64,000 nt of DNA from Actinoplanes sichuanensis (GCF_033097365.1 NZ_AP028461.1:11311501-11375500), one strand, 5' to 3'; positions 9,439-18,403 are shown, numbered from the stretch's first letter. The notes: generated by a model not told the origin, from the sequence alone. Numbers and translations are program-made.

Positions 9439-10896
9439 GTGACCGAGAAGCGAGCCCGCTGGGCGCCGGTACGACACTTCGCTGAACGCAGCGTGCTGGG
9501 TCTGGCCGCGGTGACGGCGGTCGGCCTCGCCTTCGGCACCCTGCTACTGCTCGTGCGTTTCCACTGGCAGCCGCTGCTGGGGCTGGACCGGTCGGTGGCC
9601 GACGGCCTCAACAGTTGGGCGTCCGGCTCGGACACGATCGTGGCGGTCCTGAACCAGATCTCCTCGTTCGGCGGCCGCGGTTTCATGATCCCGCTGGTGG
9701 CCCTGCTGGTCGCGGTGCTGCTGATCCGGCGGCGGCCCCGCCCGGCGCTGTACCTGGTGGTGACCGGAGCCGGCGCGCTGATCCTGGACCCGTCGCTGAA
9801 GGCGCTGATCGGACGGCTGCGCCCGGTGGTCGAGGTGCCGGTCGCGACCGCGCCGGGCAACAGCTTCCCCAGCGGGCACGCGCTCGGCTCGATGGTCGTC
9901 TACGGGATGATCGTGCTGGTCTTCCTGCCGGCCATGCGGCGGCGGTGGCGGCCCTGGTTCGCCGGGCTGGCCGCGGTGATCGTGGCCGCGGTCGGGTTCA
10001 CCCGGATCGCCCTGGGTGTGCACTTCCTCTCCGACGTGATCGGCGGATGGCTGCTCGGGGTGGCCTGGATCAGCGTCACCGCGTACGCCTTCCGGATCTG
10101 GCGTCGCGAAGCGGGCCGGCCGGTCCCGGCGCTCGCCGACGGCCTGGAGCCGGAGGCCGGTCCGGACCTGCGTCCCGCCCCGGCCGAGGAGGCCGTGCTG
10201 CCGCACCCGTGGGCGAAGGCGGCCGAGATCCTGGTCGGCTGGGTGTTCGTGTTCGGCCTGCTCTACCTGGTCGGCTACTCGGTGAACAGGTGGGAGCCGC
10301 CCTTCGACGACGGTTTCCCGCGCTGGCTGCAGACCTTCCGCACCCCGTCGCTGGATGAGCTGAGCTGGCTGGCCAGCAAGGCCGGCGACACCCACGCCAT
10401 CCTGATCATCTCGCTGATCTTCTGCCCGCTGGCGCTGGCCCTGTGGCGGCAGTGGCGGCCGGTCCTGTTCCTGGCCCTGACCATGATGGGTGAGCTGACC
10501 CTCTTCCTCTGCGCGGCGGCCGCGGTCGGCCGGGACCGTCCGTCGGTCGAGCAGTTGGACGGCCAGATGCCGACGTCGTCGTTCCCGTCCGGGCACATCG
10601 CCGCGACCATGTGCCTCTGGGCGGCCATCGCGATCATCGTGTTGGCCCGGGTCCGGCAGCCGTGGCGCTGGATCTTCCCGGCCCTCGCGGTGATCATGCC
10701 GCTGATCGTGGCGCTCTCCCGCATGTACCGCGGCATGCACCACCCCACCGACGTGCTCGGCGCGGCCCTGCTGACCGCCGGCTGGCTCACCGTCCTCTAC
10801 TTCACGGTCCGCCCGAACGCACATGCCGAGACGGCCTCCGAGGCGGCCGCCGAGGCCGAGCAGGCGACCCGGCGCCACCCGGTGACCGTCGGATGA
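9439..10896 (+). CDS. Membrane phosphatase with two tandem PAP2 domains
   Basis: 485 residues from the GTG at 9439 with AGGAG upstream. Two complete PAP2 (phosphatidic acid phosphatase) domains follow each other. The first has KALIGRLRP, SFPSGHALGS and TRIALGVHFLSDVIGG. The second has GRDRPSVEQL, SSFPSGHIAAT and SRMYRGMHHPTDVLGA. Both therefore carry the C1-C2-C3 residues (Arg-Pro, Ser-Gly-His, Arg..His..Asp). Linker of ~60 hydrophilic residues between them. It should dephosphorylate lipid phosphates or undecaprenyl pyrophosphate outside the membrane. The doubled domain is larger than the usual 200-250 residues. Ends in ATGA with the next gene. Confidence 0.9.
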   Translation: MTEKRARWAPVRHFAERSVLGLAAVTAVGLAFGTLLLLVRFHWQPLLGLDRSVADGLNSWASGSDTIVAVLNQISSFGGRGFMIPLVALLVAVLLIRRRPRPALYLVVTGAGALILDPSLKALIGRLRPVVEVPVATAPGNSFPSGHALGSMVVYGMIVLVFLPAMRRRWRPWFAGLAAVIVAAVGFTRIALGVHFLSDVIGGWLLGVAWISVTAYAFRIWRREAGRPVPALADGLEPEAGPDLRPAPAEEAVLPHPWAKAAEILVGWVFVFGLLYLVGYSVNRWEPPFDDGFPRWLQTFRTPSLDELSWLASKAGDTHAILIISLIFCPLALALWRQWRPVLFLALTMMGELTLFLCAAAAVGRDRPSVEQLDGQMPTSSFPSGHIAATMCLWAAIAIIVLARVRQPWRWIFPALAVIMPLIVALSRMYRGMHHPTDVLGAALLTAGWLTVLYFTVRPNAHAETASEAAAEAEQATRRHPVTVG

Positions 10897-11666
10897 CGCT
10901 GCGGCTGATGACCTGGAACATCAAGAACGGCGGCGGAGACCGCCTGCCGGCCATCACCGGGGTCATCCGCCGCGAGCAGCCGGACGTCGTCTGTCTGCAA
11001 GAGCTTCAACACTTCCATCGGTACGGTCGACGTCTGCACCGGTTGGCGCAAGAGGCGGGCATGACCGTCCACCTTGCGCCGGCCGGGCTCGCGCAGCCGG
11101 TCGCGGTCCTGGTGCGCCCACCCCGGCGGATCCTCCGGCGGTCGGCGATCCGCTGGCGGCTGCACCACGCGGTCGCGATCGCGGTCGTGGAGACCACGGC
11201 CGGCCCGCTGACCGTGGTCAGCGCCCACCTCAACCCGTTCTCCCCGTACCGCCGCTACCGTGAGGCCCGCTGGCTGGCCGCCCGGTACGGGTCCGGCCGC
11301 GGGATGACGCTGATCGCCGGCGACATGAACGGCCTCGACCCGGACACCGACCACACCGCCACGCTCGACCGGGTGCACTCGCTCTACCGGCAGCGGCACC
11401 TCGGCCCGGACGGCACCCCGGACACCCGGGCCCTGGTGGCGTTCCGTGCGGGCGGGTTCACCGACCTGTGGGCCGCCGTGGGGGAGGGCGACGGGCGTAC
11501 CGTGCCGACCGGTTTCGCCGGCCGCGAGTTCGGCACGATGCGCCTGGACTACCTGCTGGCCGGTCCGGCGCTGGCGGCCCGAGCCGAGCGGGCCTGGGTG
11601 ATCCGCGACGAGACCACCGAGCAGGCCTCCGACCACTATCCGGTCCGCGCCGACATGGATCTCTGA
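10893..11666 (+). CDS. Endonuclease/exonuclease/phosphatase (EEP) family protein
   Basis: 257 residues, ATG overlapping the PAP2 stop (ATGA). EEP-fold motifs are present in order: MTWNIKNGG, VVCLQELQHF (metal Glu), VSAHLNPFSP, AGDMNGLDP and a C-terminal ASDHYPV (catalytic Asp-His). The fold cleaves phosphodiester or phosphoester bonds in DNA, inositol phosphates or sphingomyelin-type lipids. No signal peptide. Coupled to a PAP2 phosphatase, it may act on a lipid headgroup phosphoester rather than DNA (inference). Confidence 0.88.
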   Translation: MTLRLMTWNIKNGGGDRLPAITGVIRREQPDVVCLQELQHFHRYGRRLHRLAQEAGMTVHLAPAGLAQPVAVLVRPPRRILRRSAIRWRLHHAVAIAVVETTAGPLTVVSAHLNPFSPYRRYREARWLAARYGSGRGMTLIAGDMNGLDPDTDHTATLDRVHSLYRQRHLGPDGTPDTRALVAFRAGGFTDLWAAVGEGDGRTVPTGFAGREFGTMRLDYLLAGPALAARAERAWVIRDETTEQASDHYPVRADMDL

Positions 11667-11688
11667 CGGCCGGCTCTAACCTCGCGGT

Positions 11689-12198
11689 ATGACGATCGAG
11701 TTCCCGTCGCCCACGATCCCGGCCGCGAACCGGGCCGAGGTGTTCACCCGCTACCTGGACTACTTCCGCGAGACGCTCCTGGTGAAGACCGCCGCACTGC
11801 CCGAGACCGAGCTCCGGACCAGCCGGCTGCCCTCCGGCTGGACCCCACTGGAACTGGTCAAACACCTGCGGCACGTGGAACGGCGCTGGATCGAGTGGGG
11901 TTTCGAAGGGCGGGACATCCCCGACCCGTGGGCCGACCAGCGCGACGACCGCTGGCACGTCGACGACTCGGAGACCCTGGCCGGCCTGACCGCCGAACTG
12001 CGGGCCCAGGGGACGCACACCACCGCGGCGATCACCGGCAACGACCTGGACGCGGTCGGCGTACCGGGGCCACGCTGGTCCGGCGCCGACCCGGCCACCC
12101 TGGAGCGGGTCTGTCTCCACCTGGTCCAGGAGTACGCCCGCCACGTGGGCCACCTGGACATCGTCGCGGAGTCGGCCGGCGTCCCGACCGGCGAATGA
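11689..12198 (+). CDS. DinB-like (DUF664) four-helix protein
   Basis: 169 residues. The pattern of metal-binding histidines fits the DinB/mycothiol-transferase-like superfamily: LVKHLRHVERRW at ~53-64 and VQEYARHVGHLDIV near the C-terminus. DUF664 members in actinomycetes are putative mycothiol-dependent S-transferases or detoxifying enzymes. It sits 22 bases after the EEP gene, same strand, so may be the last gene of that transcription unit, and ends 15 bases before the converging diguanylate cyclase. Confidence 0.82.
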   Translation: MTIEFPSPTIPAANRAEVFTRYLDYFRETLLVKTAALPETELRTSRLPSGWTPLELVKHLRHVERRWIEWGFEGRDIPDPWADQRDDRWHVDDSETLAGLTAELRAQGTHTTAAITGNDLDAVGVPGPRWSGADPATLERVCLHLVQEYARHVGHLDIVAESAGVPTGE

Positions 12199-12213
12199 CG
12201 ACCGGTTCCGACC

Positions 12214-13788
12214 TCAGCCGGCGATCACCCGGTCGCGGCCGGAGCGCTTCGCGGCGTACAGGTTGTGGTCGGCCGCGGAGAGCAGCGCGGAGAACGTGCT
12301 CCGGCCCTCCGGCGCCGTGGTGACCCCGATGCTCGTGGTCACCGGAAGAGTCCCGGTGACCGTCTCCCAGCCGTGCGCCCGGATCCGCAACCGCAGCCGC
12401 TCGCAGCGGGTGAGCGCCTCCTCGGCGTCCACCCCCGGATAGACCAGCAGGAACTCCTCGCCACCCATCCGGGCCGCGAACGCCGACCCGGGTGCCGCCT
12501 CCTCCAGCAACTCGGCCACGTGCTGCAGCACGGCGTCACCGGTGGCGTGCGACAGGGTGTCGTTGACCCGCTTGAAGTGATCCAGGTCGACGATGGCCAG
12601 CGACAGCGGGCGGCGGCGTGCTGCCGACTCCAGCAGCAGAGCCGGCATCCGCTCGTTGACGTACCGCCGGTTGTAGAGCCCGGTCAGCGCGTCCCGGTGG
12701 GCCATCTCCCGGAAGTGCTCACTGACCCGGCGTGCCTCGTTGGCCTCGAAGACGGCCTGCAGGGCACGGGCCCGAGCGTCCCGCTGGACCGACTGCAGCG
12801 CGGTCGTGGCGGCGTGGAAGGCGCGATGCTCCTCGTACGCCTCGGCGAACCGCCCGGTGTCGGCGAACAGGGCGGCCTGCTCCTGCCGGACCCGGGCGCC
12901 GATGCCGGCCAGACCACGTTCGGCACACACCGCCCGGGTGTCGTCCAGAGCCTCCTGCGCCGCCTCGTGCCGGCCGGCCATCCGGCGTGCCTGGGCGAGG
13001 GTGAGCCGGCATTCGGCGACCGCGTCCCCCTCATTCGCGGCGACCAGGTCGGCCAGCACCGGGGAGAGCAACTCCTCGACCGCGTCGTACCGGCCGCCCA
13101 TCAGCTCGACCTGTGCCATCGTGTCCAGCTCGTTGGCGGTGAACCGGATTCCGGTACGGGCCTGGAGGTCACGCATCTGATCGACGAGCATCCGGGCCTC
13201 GGGCTCGTCGCCGATCTCGACCGCGGTGTACGCCATGTTGTTCAGGACCGACGAGGTGACCTCGTGATCGCCCGCCTCGACGGCCAGCATCAGAGCCTCC
13301 CGCGCACGGATCTTGCCGTCCGCGTGCGAGCCGGTGTCGTCGAGCGAGACCGAGAGCGTCATCAGGTGCCGGGCCCGCAGGCTGGGCGGCACGTCGTCGG
13401 GGAGGAAGGCGACGCCCTGGAGCGCGTGGGTGAGCGAGTCCGCGAAATCACCCACATGGCGGAAGAAGACCGACAACTCCCGGTGGGTACGGGCCAGCAG
13501 GAGGTGATCCTCGTGTTGTTCGGCCCAGACGCGTACCTGGTGGGCGAGCCGGCCGCCCTCGCCGGTCCGCCCCTGCCGGAGCAGCACCCCGGCCTGAAGC
13601 AGGGTCGCCCGCTGGACGAGCCGCTCGGAGCCCTGCTCGGCGGCACGCTGCCGGAGCTCCTCGGCGGGCTCCCAGAGGGTGCGGAACGCCGACAACGGCC
13701 GTCCCTCGAGTTCCGCCGCGACGGATTCGAGTGCGCTGAGCTCCGGATGGGGCTCGGTGGGGACACGGCTCGCCGTTTCCGTCGTCAC
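12214..13788 (-). CDS. Diguanylate cyclase with N-terminal TPR-like repeats
   Basis: 524 residues from GTG at 13788. Residues ~20-340 are helical repeats of TPR character (e.g. LARTHRELSVFFRHVGDFAD, NNMAYTAVEIGDEPEARM). The GGDEF domain covers ~355-520: HRDALTGLYNRRYV, DLDHFKRVNDTLSH and the active-site loop Gly442-Gly-Glu-Glu-Phe446. The metal residues are intact so c-di-GMP synthesis is expected. No RxxD inhibitory site precedes the loop, so product inhibition is not expected through that site. Cytosolic; the TPR part probably senses a protein partner. The same TPR-GGDEF architecture is common in Micromonosporaceae. Confidence 0.92.
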   Translation of the reverse strand: MTTETASRVPTEPHPELSALESVAAELEGRPLSAFRTLWEPAEELRQRAAEQGSERLVQRATLLQAGVLLRQGRTGEGGRLAHQVRVWAEQHEDHLLLARTHRELSVFFRHVGDFADSLTHALQGVAFLPDDVPPSLRARHLMTLSVSLDDTGSHADGKIRAREALMLAVEAGDHEVTSSVLNNMAYTAVEIGDEPEARMLVDQMRDLQARTGIRFTANELDTMAQVELMGGRYDAVEELLSPVLADLVAANEGDAVAECRLTLAQARRMAGRHEAAQEALDDTRAVCAERGLAGIGARVRQEQAALFADTGRFAEAYEEHRAFHAATTALQSVQRDARARALQAVFEANEARRVSEHFREMAHRDALTGLYNRRYVNERMPALLLESAARRRPLSLAIVDLDHFKRVNDTLSHATGDAVLQHVAELLEEAAPGSAFAARMGGEEFLLVYPGVDAEEALTRCERLRLRIRAHGWETVTGTLPVTTSIGVTTAPEGRSTFSALLSAADHNLYAAKRSGRDRVIAG

Positions 13789-13901
13789 TGTCCCTGCTTT
13801 CCTGTCGCCGCCGTGACGCCTCACATTCCGGTGTGCCGGTAGCTTTCCGGGTCGCGGCGGGTTGCGGATCGGTAGCGGGCGGCCGGACCTGGTCGAGCCG
13901 G

Positions 13902-15467
13902 TCACCGGGCGGTGCACGCGGGCGCGGCGGCCGCGATCTTCTGCCCGCTCTGGCGTATCCCGACCGTGATGCAGTAGTCGTAGCGTTCGCTGAGGCTGTA
14001 GACGACGTAGTCGGTGGCTCCGGCGGGCAACTCGGCGACGGTGACCGGGGGCCGGTCCGAACGGGTCACCGTGATCAGCACCTCACCCTTCGCGTCGCGC
14101 GGATAGTCCCACTGGAGGGACACACTCGGCCCGTCGTCGCGCAACCGCACGTTCTGCGGAGAGCCCGGGTCGGCGGTGGCGGCCAGTGGCTGGGCCCCGC
14201 CGGTGGCCGACTGGACCGGCGGGGTGGTCGCCCCGTCGGCGCCGGGCAGCGTCAGGATCACCACCGCCGCGGCCGCCGCGACTCCGGCGGCCAGGAGCGT
14301 GGCCAACAGCAGCGGATGCCCGGCCCGGGACCGCCGGGCCGGTGCCGGCACGCGCCGCGAGTTGGGCGGATCGGTACGGGTGTCGGCCTGCGCGGTCCCG
14401 ACCGGAAGGGGTCGGCCGTCCTCGCCGTAGTCGGGCGCCCGATTGCCGGGCAGTGGCGGTGGGGTGTCGGCCCGGGCGTGCCGGCCGGTCGGGTCGCCCG
14501 GCAGCCGGTGCACGTCGCTGAGGTAGAGCGGCTGCTGGTAGACGGTCCCGTTGGGGTCGGTGGGCCGGTTGTCCGGCAGCGGGTCGTCGGCATCCTCGTC
14601 GACCGGGTAGACCGTGCCGAGCGGGTCGGTGGGCCGGTCGTCGGGCGGCGGCTGACCGGGCGCGTGGGCCGGGAACGCCGCCGGCTGGGCTCCGGACGGA
14701 TCGGTGACGGTGGGCCGCCTCGGGAACGGGCGGAACGGCTTGCCCCCGGTGGTGTCGCGCCGGCCGCAGGTGTGCCGTCCGGACGCCCGGCCGGCGACGA
14801 GCGCGGCGGCCTGCCGGGCCAGCGGGTGACCGGCCGGCAGGTGGCGGGCGCACAGCTCACCGACCTGGGCCAGGTGCTCGGCCGACTCGGCGTCCAGTCC
14901 GCACTCGCGCTCCATCGCGCCGAGCCGGGCCAGCATCTTGATCCCGGCCGGGGCCGCGTCGCCGTGCACCCGGCTGTGTCGCCGCCAGGCACGGGCCAGC
15001 CGGGACCGGGCGGTCGAGCAGTGACCGGCCGCGTGCTCGGCGGTGGCCAGGTCGGCCTCGGCGGCCAGCACCCGCGGCGAGTCCGGGCCCTCGATCGAGG
15101 CCAGCTCGCCGACCAGGTCGTGGTAGACCGACGAGGCCCGGCCGTGCTGACCGATCCGCTGGAGCACGGCCGCGTGCATGGCGGCGGCCGCGATGGTGCG
15201 CTCGTCACGGGAGCCGTGCAGACGCTCCTCGGCGGAGTGCGCGAAGGCGGCCCAGAGCCGGGCCGCCTCGGGATCGCCGAGGGCGATCAGGACACGGGCG
15301 TGCAGCGCGGCGGCGACGGCGAGGTCCGCGGTGGCGCGGCGCGGGTCGGCATCGGCGGTACGCAGGACGTCGTCCAGAACGGCCCGGGCACCCGTGAGGT
15401 CACCGGCCGACGACAGGGTCTGCGCCTGGGCGGTCAGTTCAGCGAGTGGAGGGGCCATGTATCCCAT
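13902..15467 (-). CDS. TPR-like / transmembrane / fibronectin III protein
   Basis: About 521 residues (ATG at 15467; an alternative ATG three codons later at 15458). Residues ~1-230 are alanine-rich TPR-like helices. A long proline/aspartate-rich linker repeats the short motif RPTDPLGTVY / RPTDPNGTVY and similar variants. One transmembrane segment (HPLLLATLLAAGVAAAAAVV) is followed by a ~95-residue fibronectin III-like domain (QNVRLRDDGPSVSLQWDYPR). The linker is basic just before the membrane segment, so the TPR part should be cytoplasmic and the FnIII domain outside. Unknown role; the layout suggests a transmembrane scaffold or signal relay. Confidence 0.75.
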   Translation of the reverse strand: MGYMAPPLAELTAQAQTLSSAGDLTGARAVLDDVLRTADADPRRATADLAVAAALHARVLIALGDPEAARLWAAFAHSAEERLHGSRDERTIAAAAMHAAVLQRIGQHGRASSVYHDLVGELASIEGPDSPRVLAAEADLATAEHAAGHCSTARSRLARAWRRHSRVHGDAAPAGIKMLARLGAMERECGLDAESAEHLAQVGELCARHLPAGHPLARQAAALVAGRASGRHTCGRRDTTGGKPFRPFPRRPTVTDPSGAQPAAFPAHAPGQPPPDDRPTDPLGTVYPVDEDADDPLPDNRPTDPNGTVYQQPLYLSDVHRLPGDPTGRHARADTPPPLPGNRAPDYGEDGRPLPVGTAQADTRTDPPNSRRVPAPARRSRAGHPLLLATLLAAGVAAAAAVVILTLPGADGATTPPVQSATGGAQPLAATADPGSPQNVRLRDDGPSVSLQWDYPRDAKGEVLITVTRSDRPPVTVAELPAGATDYVVYSLSERYDYCITVGIRQSGQKIAAAAPACTAR

Positions 15468-15533
15468 AGTGCTCACGCGAACACCATGGGTACAAGTTTC
15501 CGGTACCGAAGTGGACAGGTGTAGAAACACGAT

Positions 15534-16433
15534 GTGTCCGCTATCGCCGTAGTCAAACGTGAGCTTCTGGTCCGCCACCTGCAGGCATGGGCGGCCGGTG
15601 CGCTTCATCACGCCCGCCGTGCCACCTATGTGCACGGCTACGCCGACGGCGACGGCGGGGAGGCGGCCGAGGAGGCGGTCCGGGCCCTCGCCGATCTGCC
15701 CGGCCTGGCCCGTGGACGGGAACTGTCCATGGTGGCGGTCGGCGGCGACGTCACCGGGGTGGGCCGGCGGATCGGGGCGGCTCAGCGGGACGCCGGGGCG
15801 GCGGCCGGGCTCACCGTGCTTCCGGTCGGCGGCGGGACCGACGAGCGGCTCCCGGTCGCGCTGAAGGCGGCCGGCGCGTCCCGCGTACCCCTGCTGGGTT
15901 TTCTCGATGCGACGAGCGCCGGGGCTCCGCCCGCGGTGACCACCGTCGCCGCGCTGGCGGCCGGGAAACCGGCCGAGGTCCTGCTGGTGCTACCGCCCGG
16001 CAGCCCGATCGACCCCTATCGGGGCCTGGGTCTCCCGCTGCTCACCGCCGCCGAATTGGCCACCGGGCCGGAACCCGGCGAGGTGGTGGCCTTCGCCACC
16101 ACCTCGGGGAAGAGTCTGGAGAGCTTCAAGGAGGCGCTCTGGGCGGTCGACGAGTTCGCTGGGGTACGGCTACGCGACCCGGGCGATCCGGAGCGGCACC
16201 TGATCGACATCTCGCTGAGCCCGCACCCCGGCCCGCTGCGGCGGGAGATGCTCGCGCACCTGGAACGGGTGGGTGAGGCGACGGTGACCGAGTTGCGCAC
16301 CTTCGCACTCACCGAAACCGTCTATCGTGCCGCCGACGCGACCCGGGTCCTGCACACGCTGATCGACAGTGGAGCCGTCGCCCGCGAGCCGGCACACGGC
16401 CGGCTCGGCGGCGACGTCGTGATCCGCCTCTAG
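15534..16433 (+). CDS. TcmP-like (three-Cys-motif partner) protein, divergent
   Basis: 299 residues, GTG start. The order of segments resembles TcmP family proteins: an N-terminal LLVRHLQAW, then ATYVHGYADGDGGEAAEEAV where TcmP has its Y-D-G-F-A-G-x-G loop, then VPLLGFLDATSAG where it has F-x-D-P-F-G, and a C-terminal winged-helix-like tail (GEATVTELRTFALTETVYRAADATRVLHTLI; two pieces of it are clear). The glycine and acidic residues are partly lost, so any methyltransferase-like activity is doubtful. The usual partner, a Gp37/Gp68-like radical protein, is not nearby. Assignment rests on pattern resemblance only. Confidence 0.45.
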   Translation: MSAIAVVKRELLVRHLQAWAAGALHHARRATYVHGYADGDGGEAAEEAVRALADLPGLARGRELSMVAVGGDVTGVGRRIGAAQRDAGAAAGLTVLPVGGGTDERLPVALKAAGASRVPLLGFLDATSAGAPPAVTTVAALAAGKPAEVLLVLPPGSPIDPYRGLGLPLLTAAELATGPEPGEVVAFATTSGKSLESFKEALWAVDEFAGVRLRDPGDPERHLIDISLSPHPGPLRREMLAHLERVGEATVTELRTFALTETVYRAADATRVLHTLIDSGAVAREPAHGRLGGDVVIRL

Positions 16434-16471
16434 CCCGGTCGCGGATCGTCGGCGATCCGCGGAGCCGGGAC

Positions 16472-16654
16472 CTAGCGGGAGCGGCTCTTGTCCTGCTTCC
16501 ACGACAGCGGGCCGGGCAGGTCGACGCGGTGTGCGCGGGTCTTGGAGTTCCACGACCAGCGGCCGATCTTCAGGCTCCACGACGAGTAGCCGTTCTCGGT
16601 GAAGTTCAGCACCAGCGGACCGATCTTCTTCCGGCTGCGGTAGACGATGCCCAT
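16472..16654 (-). CDS. Small DUF4236-type protein
   Basis: 60 residues from ATG at 16654, preceded by GGGAGAGG at good distance; an in-frame ATG five codons earlier lacks this. Sequence begins MGIVYRSRKKIGPLVLNFTE and continues with NGYSSWSLKIGRWSWNSKT, a beta-rich pattern seen in small actinobacterial DUF4236 proteins. Very basic and tryptophan-rich, no membrane segment. Role unknown. Lies between the TcmP-like gene and the Rrf2 regulator, reading leftward. Confidence 0.7.
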   Translation of the reverse strand: MGIVYRSRKKIGPLVLNFTENGYSSWSLKIGRWSWNSKTRAHRVDLPGPLSWKQDKSRSR

Positions 16655-16718
16655 CGGAACCTCTCCCATCTAGTTTCTGATGGACCCGACGATTCCCGAT
16701 GGGGCCGATTCACAAACG

Positions 16719-17174
16719 TCAGCGTGGCTGCCAGGCGTCCGGCCGGGTGGTCAGCTTGCGCACATGCGCCGGCATCCGCCCGCTGATCAGCTCGGCCAGG
16801 CTCACCTCGTCGAGCACCTCGCGGACCGCCGCCCGCACCGCCACCCACAGGTTCGGCAGGTTCTCCGCCGCGCCCGTGTACTGCGTCTCCTCCGGACGGA
16901 GGCCGCGCACACCGGCCAGCGGCCCGTCGACCGCGCGGATGATCTGGCCGATCGTCACGTCCCTCGGTGGGTGCGACAGCGTGTAACCGCCCTCGGCACC
17001 ACGTTGCGCCCGGACCACGCCGGCCCGGCGCAGGTCGGCGAGCACTGCCTCGAGGAACTTCCGGGGCATGTTCTGGTCTTGGGCAATGGCCTGGGCGGAC
17101 ATCAGTGCGGGGTAGGCCTGCGCCAAACTGAGGGCGGCCCGGACCGCGTAGTCACCGCGCGCGGAGATCTGCAC
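16719..17174 (-). CDS. Rrf2-family transcriptional regulator lacking cysteines
   Basis: 151 residues from GTG at 17174 (QISARGDYAVRAALSLAQAY). Winged HTH typical of Rrf2: AIAQDQNMPRKFLEAVLADL, RAQRGAEGGYTLSHPP, then IIRAVDGPLAGVRGLRPE. The protein has no cysteine at all, so it cannot bind an Fe-S cluster as IscR/NsrR/RsrR do. It belongs with the CymR/Rv1287-like branch, members of which often lie at sulfur-assimilation genes. Its targets cannot be read here; see the palindromes at 585-654. The frame runs open upstream, but the Rrf2 fold starts exactly at this GTG. Confidence 0.88.
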   Translation of the reverse strand: MQISARGDYAVRAALSLAQAYPALMSAQAIAQDQNMPRKFLEAVLADLRRAGVVRAQRGAEGGYTLSHPPRDVTIGQIIRAVDGPLAGVRGLRPEETQYTGAAENLPNLWVAVRAAVREVLDEVSLAELISGRMPAHVRKLTTRPDAWQPR

Positions 17175-17305
17175 CTGACTATCATGCCCCGCCCGCGCAT
17201 CCCGGATGCACATACCCCAGGGAGTTATGGGAATTCGCAGTCGGTGAACCCTCTCCGACCCGGCGTCGGCCCGGTCCTCCGGGTCTCCGCCACGTCGAAA
17301 ACGGT

Positions 17306-18220
17306 TCAGTCGACGGCCTGCCGCTGAACCGGGATGCCGCCGTCCGACCCGGCCGCGTACCGCCCCCGGAACTGGCCCGGGCTCAGCCCGGTCTCCCGGT
17401 GGAAGAAGCGGCCGAAGTTCGTCGGCTCCCCGAAGCCCAGGATTCGGCCCACCTCGGCGACCGACAGCGGCGTCGCGGCGAGCAGGCGGCGGGCCTGCAA
17501 AGCGACCCTGTCGTCGACCACCTGCTTGGCGGTACGGCCGGTCAGCGCGAGGCTGGCCCGGGTGAGGGTGCGCACCGAACAACCCAGCTCGGCCGCATAA
17601 TCCTCGACCCGCCTGGTGTGCGGATAGCCCTCCTCCAGTCGGCGCTGGAACCGCTCGAAGGTCCGGCCCTCGACATGACCGGCCGGATCGAGCGGCGGCT
17701 CCAGTGTCCGCAGGCGCAGCAGCACCGCGGCTAGCTGATGTCGCAGCATGGCGGCGGCGATCGGCCCGGCGTCGCCGTCGGCGTCCGCGGTCAGGTGGGC
17801 GAAGGCGGCCCGGAGCACGTCCGGAGCGGGCAGTGCCAGTGGCCGGGCGGCCGGACCGGATGGATCGTCCGGCACCAGGTCCGGCAGTTCCTCCGGTCCG
17901 AACAGGCCACGCCGGAACACGATCGTGGCGGTCTCCCCGGGTGGCTCGCCTTCTCGGGATGGCCGGCCCTCTCCGGGTGGCTCGCCGAACCGCACCGCCT
18001 GCCCCGGACGGATCCAGAGCGCCGTACCCGGTCCGCAGAGGTGTTCGGTGAAATCCACCTCGGCGAGCAACGGTCCGGTGACGGTCAGCACGAGAGCGTG
18101 AACGTCCAGCAGGCCGGTGGCAGCGCCTGGCGCCACCGGCAGGGCGCAGCCGTGGATCCCCGACCAGTCCGGTGGAAGACGGGTCGGCGCCGGCTCGGTG
18201 TGTTGAATGAGTACTGACAT
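17306..18220 (-). CDS. AraC-family transcriptional regulator
   Basis: 304 residues from ATG at 18220. N-terminal ~180 residues form a cupin-like sensing domain (LDVHALVLTVTGPLLAEVDF ... ALWIRPGQAVRF). The C-terminal double HTH is clear: YAAELGCSVRTLTRASLALT and LSVAEVGRILGFGEPTNFGR followed by FFHRETGLSPGQFR. Ligand unknown. Upstream is an AT-rich stretch unusual for this genome. The Rrf2 gene follows it 131 bases downstream on the same strand; cotranscription is possible but not shown. Confidence 0.9.
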   Translation of the reverse strand: MSVLIQHTEPAPTRLPPDWSGIHGCALPVAPGAATGLLDVHALVLTVTGPLLAEVDFTEHLCGPGTALWIRPGQAVRFGEPPGEGRPSREGEPPGETATIVFRRGLFGPEELPDLVPDDPSGPAARPLALPAPDVLRAAFAHLTADADGDAGPIAAAMLRHQLAAVLLRLRTLEPPLDPAGHVEGRTFERFQRRLEEGYPHTRRVEDYAAELGCSVRTLTRASLALTGRTAKQVVDDRVALQARRLLAATPLSVAEVGRILGFGEPTNFGRFFHRETGLSPGQFRGRYAAGSDGGIPVQRQAVD

Positions 18221-18362
18221 CGCGCCTGACGGTAGTCGTCGATGGATGCTTCCGCATCCACTAGCGCACCGACTGAGGTAAATGTCCGATTTCAAGCTCG
18301 GTATTCGCTATACGTCCGATTCCGATCCCTTTTCGGAGATCGATTATTTTTCCGGTTATAAA

Positions 18363-18403
18363 GGGCGACCCGCGCGGACCGGCAGTGTCCGCGCGGGTCG
18401 CCC
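18363..18403 (-). terminator. Terminator of the SsgA-like gene
   Basis: A perfect 17-bp stem (18363-18379 with 18387-18403) with a 7-base loop lies 26 bases beyond the stop of the leftward SsgA-like gene. In that direction it is followed by TTTATAACC, a short T-rich tail. Confidence 0.75.
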
